Position numbers and translations under genes: made by a program
Assembly: GCF_002575655.3 (NCBI RefSeq)
Contig: NC_053037.3
Location: 144,781,207-144,845,206, forward strand
Length of the DNA stretch: 64,000 nt
Origin: Aegilops tauschii subsp. strangulata
Lineage: Eukaryota; Streptophyta; Magnoliopsida; Poales; Poaceae
Reading direction: 5' to 3'
Part shown: one piece after another, positions 57,025 through 64,000 of the stretch
Layout of the letters: each line of letters starts with the position of its first letter
Position numbering within the stretch: position 1 is the stretch's first letter
The notes under the pieces: generated by a model
The model's database searches: none
What the model was told of the DNA's origin: nothing
What the model saw: only the letters and a program-made list of their open reading frames with translations

Positions 57025-57600
57025 TTTTCTTCCTCTGAAAATTTTCGAAAATTTTTAGTGACTCAAAATAAAAGTGAACCAAACTCAACAAAATTGATAG
57101 CAACTACTCCCACAAGTGCCTAGAGACTATATCATGCATTAGAACTACTTGGGACCATATAAATTTAACATGCAAGCTCAAGAACAGGGTCACCTAAGCA
57201 GCAAAAATTTGCAATAAATAAAGCACTAGAACAAAAACTAATTGGACCATTGGAGGAGTCACATACCGAAGAAAAATCCCCCAAAGCAGTTTTGTGAGTA
57301 GAGATTTAAGCAAGGAGATCGAAAATTGCAGCAAAACGAGCTAGAACACGAGTTTGAGCTGTGTGGGGATTTTTTCTGCAGGAAGACAAAGTGTGTGGGT
57401 GCAGGAATAAGTGGAGGGGGCCACGTGGGGCCCACGAGGCAGGGGGCGCGCCCTGCACCCTCGTGGCCAGGTGGTTGCCCCCTCTGGTGTGTTCTCAGTG
57501 CCAGATATTCTTAAATATTCTAAAAAATCATATTTCAATTTCAGGACATTTGGAGAACTTTTATTTTCAGGGTATTTTTTTATTGCAAGGATAATTTAGA
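57025..57600 (-). promoter_or_regulatory. LTR-like U3 module, leader and possible intron before the extra ORF
   Basis: On the minus strand 57600-57420 aligns with the U3 of the element's own LTR (about 46850-46680): a TTTCAGG..GGAGAACTTTTATTT stretch, then CACGAGGCAGGGGGCGCGCC with GGCGCGCC at 57445-57452. Downstream is a leader with a donor-like CG/GTATGT (intron start 57266) and an acceptor-like TTTTCAG (ending 57035), a 232-base candidate intron ending 10 bases before the ATG. No clear TATA box is seen. Confidence 0.45.
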
Positions 57601-57791
57601 AATCAGACAGAAAATACTATTTTTGCTTTATTAAATCTAAATAACAGAAAGTAAAAGGAGGGTACAGAGAGTTGTGCTTTCTAACTTCATCCATCTCATG
57701 CTCATCAAAAGGAATCCGCTAACAAGGTTGATCAAGTCTTGTTAACAAACTCATTCCGAATCGCATGAAACCGGAGAATTTTCGAATAGCA

Positions 57792-58418
57792 CTAGCTTAC
57801 CTCAACGGGGATATGCACATCCCCAACAATAAGAATATCATATTTCTTCTTGACAGTAGGAAGAGGGAATTCAAAACCTCCAATAGTAATTGTTGAATTT
57901 TTTCCAATAGAATTGATACTGTGGACTTGAGGTTGTTTCCTCGGAAAGTGTATCGTATGCTCATTACCATTAACATGAAAAGTGACATTGCCTTTGTTGC
58001 AATCAATAACAGCCCCTGCAGTATTCAAAAAGGGCCTTCCAAGAATAATAGACATACTATCGTCCTCGGGAATATCAAGAATAACAAAGTCCGTTAAGAT
58101 AGTAACGTTTGCAACCACAACAGGCACATCCTCACAAATACCGACAAGTATAGTAGTTGATTTATCGGCCATTTGCAAAGATATTTCAGTAGGTGTCAAC
58201 TTATTCAAATCAAGTCAAAGATATAAAGAGAGAGGCATAACACTAACACCGGCTCCAAGATCACATAAAGCAGTTTTAACATAGTTTCTTTTAATGGAGC
58301 ATGGCATAGTTGGTACTCCCGGATCTCCTAGTTTCTTAGGTATTCCACCCTTAAAAGTATAATTAGCAAGCATGGTGGAAATTTTCAACTTCCAGTATCT
58401 TTCTTTTATTTGTAACAA
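57792..58418 (-). pseudogene. Protease of Sabrina-like 1, one stop
   Basis: Aspartic protease of an Athila-like element: active-site segment KTALCDLGAGVSVMPLSLY, later SMSIILGRPFLNTAGAVID. A single in-frame stop at 58215-58217 separates the two. The frame differs from gag, so a shift lies near 58400. After VGDVHIPVEVS no reverse transcriptase follows; the next 190 bases carry stops in all frames I checked and then reach the U3-like module. Confidence 0.78.
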
Positions 58419-59890
58419 TATCTTTCATGTACTTAGCATAAGGATTCATTTTAAGCATATCAGTCAAACACATACGCAAAAAGATAGGTCTAATCATTTC
58501 AGCAAAGCGCTCAAAATCTTCATCATCATTTTTCTTGGATGGTTTAGGAGGAAAAGGCATGGGTTTGTGAACCCATGGTTCTCCTTCTTTACCATGCTTC
58601 CTAGCAACAAACTCTCTCTTATCATAACGTTGATTCTTTGATTGTGGGTTATCAAGATCAACGGCAGATTCAATTTCTACGTCATTGTCATTGCTAGGTT
58701 GAGCATCAACATGAACATCATCATTAACATTATCACTAGGTTCATGTTCATTACCAGATTGTGTTTCAGCATCAGAAATAGAAATATCATTGGGATTCTC
58801 AGGTGTATCAACAACAGGTTCACTAGAAGCATGCAAACTCCTATCATTTTTCTTTTTCTTCTTCTTAGAAGGACTAGGTGCATCAACATTAGTTCTCTGA
58901 GAATTTTGCTCAACTCTCTTAGGGTGGCCCTCAGGATACAAAGGTTCCTGAGTCATTTTACCCCCTCTAGTCATAACTCTAACAGCATTATCATTTTTCT
59001 TAATATTTAATTCATTGAGCAAATCATTTTGAGCTTTAAGCACTTGTTCTACTTGAGTGGTAACCATAGAAGCATGTTTACTAATAAGTTTAAGTTCACC
59101 TTTAACTCTGGACATATAATCACTCAAGTGTTCAATCATATATGCATTACGTTTCAATTGTCTACCAACATAAGCATTGAAGTTTTCTTGTTTAACAATA
59201 AAATTATCAAACTCATCCAAGCATTGGCTAGCAAACTTAGTAGATGGGATTTCAGCTTTATCAAATCTATAGAGATAATTTACCTTTACTACCTGTGTCG
59301 GGTTATCAAGACCATGTATTTCTTCAATAGGTGGTAAATTCTTAACATCTTCAGCTTTAATACCCTTTTCTTTCATAGATTTCTTTGCCTCTTGCATGTC
59401 TTCAGGACTGAGAAATAGAATACCCCTTTCCCCGGAGTTGGTTTAGGAGTTGGTTCAGGAAGTGTCCAATTATTATCATTACTCAACATATTATTCAATA
59501 GCAATTCAGCTTGATCAACAGTTCTTTCCCTGAAAACACAACCAACACAACTATCCAGGTGGTCTCTGGAAGCATCAGTTAATCCATTAGATATCAAGTA
59601 TTTCATTTTTCTTGAGAGGATGATCAGGCAAAGCATTAAGTAATCGGAGAAGCCTCCCCCAAGCTTGTGGGAGACTCTCTTCTTCAATTTGCACAAAATT
59701 ATATATTTCCCTTAAGGCAGCTTGTTTCATATGAGCGGGGAAATATTTAGCAGAGAAGTAATAAATCATATCCTGGGGACTACGCACACAACCAGGATCA
59801 AGAGAATTAAACCATGTTTTAGCATCACCCTTTAATGAGAACGAAAATAACTTAAGGATATAGTAGTAACGAATTTTTTCCTCATGAGTG
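58363..59890 (-). pseudogene. Gag of Sabrina-like 1, truncated and frameshifted
   Basis: The part nearest the 5' end (TWFNSLDPGCVRSPQDMIYY, HMKQAALREIYNFVQ, SLPQAWGRLLRLLNALPDH) is the C-terminal half of the retrotransposon gag domain. The N-terminal half is missing at the 59890 junction. Frameshifts near 59600 and 59390 follow. The long open part (59397-58363) has a coiled-coil-like stretch (YMSRVKGELKLISKHASMV, VEQVLKAQNDLLNELN), a KKKKKK run, an acidic Asn/Asp-rich segment and WVHKPMPFPPKPSKK, typical of Athila-like gag C-termini. Confidence 0.75.
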
Positions 59891-61160
59891 AATAGGGTGG
59901 CCCAGGTGGGTTGTGCCCACCTCGATGGCCTCCCGCACCGCCTCTTTGCTCTATAAATACCCCAATATTCCAGAAACCATAGGGGAGTCGACGAAAATCA
60001 ATTCCAGCCGCCGCAAGTTCTAGAACCACCAGATCCAATCTAGACACCATCACGGAGGGGTTCATCATGCCCATTGGTGCCTCTCCGATGATGCGTGAGT
60101 AGTTCTTTGTAGACCTACCGGTCCGTAGTTAGTAGCTAGATGGCTTCATCTCTCTCTTTTGATTCTCAATACAATGGTCTCTTGGATATCCATATGATGT
60201 AACTCTTTTTGCGGTGTGTTTGTTGGGATCCGATGAACTTTGAGTTTATGATCAGATCTATCTTTTTACCATGAAAGTTATTTGAGTCTTCTTTGATCTC
60301 TTATATGCATGATTGCTTATAGCCTCGTATTTCTTCTCCGATATTTGCTTTTTTTGGCCAACTTGATCTATTTATCTTGCAATGGGAAGAGGTGATTTGT
60401 GATGGGTTCGATCTTACGGTGCTTGATCCTAGTGACAGAAAGGGAACCGACACGTATGTATCGTTGCTATTAAGGATAACAAGATGGGGTCTATTTCTAC
60501 ATAAATAGATCTTGTCTACATCGTGTCATCGTTCTTATTGCATTACTCCGTTTCTCCATGAATTTAATAAACTAGATGCATGCTGGATAGCGGTCGATGT
60601 GTGGAGTAATAGTAGTAGATGCAGGCAGGAGTCGGTCTACTAATCTTGGACGTGATGCCTATATAATGATCATTGCCTGGATATCGTCATGATTATTTGA
60701 AGTTCGATCAATTGCCCAACAGTAATTTGTTCACCCACCATTTGCTATTTTTCTCGAGAGAAGCCACTAGTGAAATCTACGGCCCCCGGGTCTCTTCTTT
60801 ATTATATTTGCCTTTGCGATATACTTTTATTTGGTTTTATTTTTAGATCTATTAAATCAAAAATAAAAAAATGTCTTGCTACACTTTATTTTATTTGTGA
60901 TCTATTTATCCAATCTATTACAACTTTACCCTGTCCTTTTGCCAATTTTTGGCGCCATTACCCGAAAGGGATTGACAACCCCTTTAACACGTCGGGTTGC
61001 GCGTATTTTTTATTTGTTTGCAGGTGTTGTTTACAAAGTGTTGCTTGGTTCTCCTACTGGTTCGATAACCTTGGTCTCATCCCTGAGGGAAATACCCACC
61101 GTTGTTGTGCTGCATCATCCCTTCCTCTTTGGGGAAATACCGACGTAGTTCTAGCAGACA
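59891..61160 (+). mobile_element. 5'-truncated Gypsy LTR (K)
   Basis: It lacks the TGATAC head and begins inside U3. TATAAATA lies at 59952-59959. It shares GATGCGTGAGTAGTTC, the TCGATGTGTGGAGTAATAG block and GACAACCCCTTT with the Fatima-like LTRs but is otherwise diverged. It ends near 61160 and is followed by a primer-binding site, so it is a 5' LTR. Confidence 0.7.
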
Positions 61161-61174
61161 TCAAAAGGAATTTC

Positions 61175-61192
61175 TAGCGCCGTTGCCGGGGA
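61175..61192 (+). other. Primer-binding site after LTR K
   Basis: TAGCGCCGTTGCCGGGGA, one change from the canonical site. A second similar sequence, TGGCCCCATTGCCGGGGA, follows near 61233. About 100 bases of internal leader remain before the next insertion at 61301. Confidence 0.7.
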
Positions 61193-61300
61193 GGATCAAG
61201 TCAAGATAGTCTCCTGGCCACGTGCCAAATTCTGGCCCCATTGCCGGGGAGACATCATCAACATCTACCAGGTTCCTAATCACAAATCTCATCTCCTTGC

Positions 61301-62702
61301 TGATAACCCACAAGTATAGGGGATCGCAACAATTTTCGAGGGTAGAGTATTCAACCCAAATTTATAGATTCGACACAAGGGGAGCCAAAGAATATTTGAA
61401 GGTATTAGCAGCTGAGTTGTCAATTCAACCACACCCGGAGATTAATTATTTGCAGCAAAGTGATCAGTAGCACAGTAATATGATAGTTTTGATAGTGGTG
61501 ATAGTAGCAATGGTAACAGTAACAGTGATAGCAGTAATTTTGTAGCAAGTGTAACAGTGATGATAGCAGTAGTAACTTAGCAGAAACAATATAAGATAAA
61601 TTCGTAGGCATTGGATCGGTGACTTGTTGGATGATATTCATCATGTGGCAGTTATAACCTAGGGCGATACGGCTCTAGCTCCAGTTCTTCGATATAATGT
61701 AGGCATGTATTCCGTAAATAATCATACGTGCTTTATTAAAAGAACTTGCATGACATCTTTTGTCCTACCCTCCCGTGGCAGCGGGGTCCATATTGGAAAC
61801 TAAGGGATATTAAGGCCTCCTTTTAATAGAGAATCGACACAAAGCATTAACACATAGTGAATACATGAACTCCTCAAACTACGGTCATCACCGGGAGTGG
61901 GCCCGGTTGTTGTCACTCCGGGGTTGCCGGATCATAACACGTAGAAACTTGCAAGATCGGATCTAAAACATGGATATAATGATGAATTCATAAACGGTTC
62001 AGATCTGAGTTCATGGCACCCGGTCCCAAAGTGACAAGCATTAAGCATAGCAAAGTCATAGCAACATCAATCTAAGAACATAGTGGGTACAAGGGATCAG
62101 GCCCTAACAAAACTAACTCGATTACATGATAAATCTCATCCAACTCCTCACCGACCAGCGAGCCTACGAAGGAATTACTCAATCCCGGTGGGGAGCATCA
62201 TGGAATTGGCGATGGAGATTGGTTGTTGATGACGAAGAACGGAGATCCCCCTCTCCGGAGCCCCAAACGGACTCCAGATCTGCCCTCCCGAGGAAGAACA
62301 GGGCTTGGCGGCGGCTCCGTCTTGTGGATCGCGATAATTCTTTCTCCCTGATTTTTTCTGGAATAATGTGATTTTATAGTATCAGGGGGGTCGTTAGCGG
62401 GGCCACCAGGTGGGTACAACCCACCTAGGCGCGCCAGGAGAGGGGGCGCCCTGGTGGGTTGTGCCCAACCAGGGGCCCCTCCCTGGTGGGTCTTGGCTCC
62501 AGAAATTCTTATTATTGATATAAAAAATCCTCGCAAAGTTCCGTTCCATTCTGAGAACTTTTATTTCTGCACAAAAACAACGCCACGGTAGTTCTGCTGA
62601 AAACAGCGTCAGTCCGGGGTTAGTTTCATTCAAATCATGCTAATTAGAGTCCAAAACAAGAGGAAAAGCGTGAGAAAAAGTAGATACATTGGAGACATAT
62701 CA
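61301..62702 (-). mobile_element. 3' LTR of Sabrina-like element 2
   Basis: 1402 bp, TGATAACCC..GACATATCA in plus orientation, followed by ACTCCCCCAAGCTTAATC, the complement of a polypurine tract. It is therefore the 3' LTR of a second minus-strand element whose body runs off the right edge. GGCGCGCC at 62428-62435 and a minus-strand CTATAAAA at 62372-62379 form the promoter. AGGTGGGT/ACCCACCT (near 62408-62426) is an inverted repeat beside it. Confidence 0.85.
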
Positions 62703-64000
62703 ACTCCCCCAAGCTTAATCATTAGCTTGTGCTCAATCAATTCAGTTGATAAACTGAAAGTGAGAAAGAAAAACTTTTATGAACTCTTTTTCTCTTGTTT
62801 GCATAAATAAGCTTAAACAGCACCTAGGTTTTCAGCCAATCATTATAACTAACCATGTCGACAATAACACTTAAGGATTATATTAACTCATATCAATGAC
62901 ATAATCAACTAGTGAGCAATAATAAGATATCTTAAACAGCAACACATTGTCAAAACAACCATGATATAATATGAGAATAATGGTATCTCGCTAGCCCTTT
63001 CTGAGATCGCAAAACATAAATGCAGAGCACCTCCAAAGTTCAAGAAGTGACTAAACATTGTAATTCATGGTAGAAAAGATCCAGTCATGATGCACCCAAC
63101 ATTAGCTACAATCAATGCATAAATCATGACAGTTGTGCTCTACTCAGTTTTTGGCGCTTGTTTTAGAAGGTGGTGACACAACATAAAAGTAAATAGAAAT
63201 TCCCTTCGCAGAGGGAAGCAGTGATTTGTAGAGGTGCCAGAGCTCAGTTTTTTAAAACAGAGATAAATGATATTTTGAGACATGCACCCTTCTTATTCAC
63301 TTCACGACCATCAGTTATCAAGATCTTCCATGCTAAGCACGCTAGTGGCGGTTCCCAAGCGATAAAAGTAAAGGTTTTGACTCCATTGGGAGTTTTTGTT
63401 TGATTATTTCATAGATGAACTCTTTTTCATGTTTGCAGTTTGGGACTGGGCATCCCTATTACCGCCCATTTTATCGTGCGATGGCGAGTGAATAAACACT
63501 CGACCTGAGAATAACCCGCTTAGCACGGAAGATATCGACCACCTCCTATCGTTCCATGAACGATCCAGGCACACAAAAAGGATAATTTTTATAAGTTTTT
63601 AGAGGTGGCACAGGCAAATTTACTTAGGACGGCAGGGTAATACCGTATATAGGTAGGTATGGTGGACTCATCTGGAATAACTTTGGGTTCAAGGTTTTTG
63701 ATGTACAAGCAGAATTCCCACTTAGTATAGGCGAAGGCTAGCAATTTAGATTGAGAAGCGGCCAGCTAGAGAGCAACAACGATCATAACCATGCATTATG
63801 CATAAGTAACATTGGACACTAGCATGAGTAGGATATGAACACCATGAACATAAATATCATAGAGGCTATGTTGGTTTTGATTCAACTACATGCATAAACA
63901 TGTGCCAAGTCAAGCCACTCGAACATTCAGAGGAGGATACCATATCATCATACTACATCACAATCATTTTAATGCTATGTTGATATCCAAGATAAATCAT
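62703..64000 (-). mobile_element. 3' non-coding region of Sabrina-like element 2
   Basis: Collinear with 46980-48025 and then 55019 onward of Sabrina-like 1, but not interrupted by E2. No gene is seen; the coding part would lie beyond the window. Confidence 0.75.

Larger units (their letters stand above)
43913..59890 (-). mobile_element. Sabrina-like Gypsy element 1, 5'-truncated
   Basis: Order on the minus strand: (5' LTR and gag start missing), gag, protease, an Athila-type extra ORF, 3' non-coding region, polypurine tract, 3' LTR. Reverse transcriptase, RNase H and integrase are absent between protease and the extra ORF. It is interrupted by the solo LTR 44668-46326 and by element E2. The 5' end stops at about 59890 against an unrelated plus-strand LTR, with no LTR or TSD, so a deletion removed it. 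Confidence 0.8.

Noticed and set aside
43913..62702. Pairing the LTRs at 43913 and 61301 as the two ends of one element
   Set aside because: Both are followed on the same side by a polypurine tract and the same 3' non-coding region, so both are 3' LTRs of separate elements.

Overview
The window looks like intergenic DNA of a Triticeae grass (wheat, Aegilops, barley or rye type). Almost all of it is nested LTR retrotransposons. They include BARE1/WIS/Angela-type Copia LTRs (opening TGTTGGAAATATGCCC), several Athila-like Gypsy families whose LTRs open TGATACGTCTCC and whose primer-binding site reads TGGCGCCGTTGCCGGGGA (Fatima/Sabrina-like), and one Tat-lineage Gypsy element. I see no ordinary host gene, no tRNA or rRNA gene and no CRISPR array. 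Family names come from remembered sequence signatures, not from a search. The boundaries rest mostly on TG..CA ends and matching 5-bp target-site duplications (TSDs), read directly.

Left third (1-23030), one nested stack. A minus-strand Sabrina-like LTR remnant (21954-23030) was hit by an Angela element B (3' LTR 20215-21953). B carries a Gypsy element A (5' LTR end 656-1433, internal 1434-5414, 3' LTR 5415-8524) and a complete minus-strand Tat element D (8789-20058, TSD CGATG, two 1143-bp LTRs). A is itself interrupted by a second Angela (1-655) and by a solo LTR (5674-7257, TSD GTGGG). D's gag-pol is broken by stops and frameshifts. On the opposite strand, between its integrase and 3' LTR, it carries an ORF (10537-11193) with its own TATA box that reads as a B3 DNA-binding domain protein.

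Middle (23040-43476): an older AT-rich host block made of a diverged long-period tandem repeat. It contains two ~1.5-kb copies of one segment, about 23040-33120 and 38080-43476 before insertions are removed. Each copy took different insertions, so each gives the empty site for the other: solo LTR 24180-25827 (TSD TATAT) and complete non-autonomous element E1 26145-33043 (TSD GTGTT) in copy 1; solo LTRs 39069-40068 and 40096-42835 (TSD GTCTA) and a hAT-like MITE 43042-43167 in copy 2.

Right third (43481-64000): a Tat-like LTR stub, then a minus-strand Sabrina-like element 1 (43913-59890). It has gag, protease and an Athila-type extra ORF but no reverse transcriptase or integrase. It is interrupted by a solo LTR (44668-46326, TSD CAAAG) and by complete non-autonomous element E2 (48026-55013, TSD ATGCA). 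Its 5' end is lost at a junction with a truncated plus-strand LTR K (59891-61160). A second minus-strand Sabrina-like element (61301 onward) runs off the window.

E1 and E2 share LTRs, leader and 3' non-coding region but carry different ORFs of similar size between the same borders. Neither has pol, so both would need proteins from another element. Their 3' non-coding regions, and that of A, hold repeated hairpins with a conserved loop and differing yet self-complementary stems, copies of the polypurine tract forming further hairpins, and a 72-base block identical in E1 and E2. I regard these RNA structures and the antisense B3 ORF as the most interesting items here.
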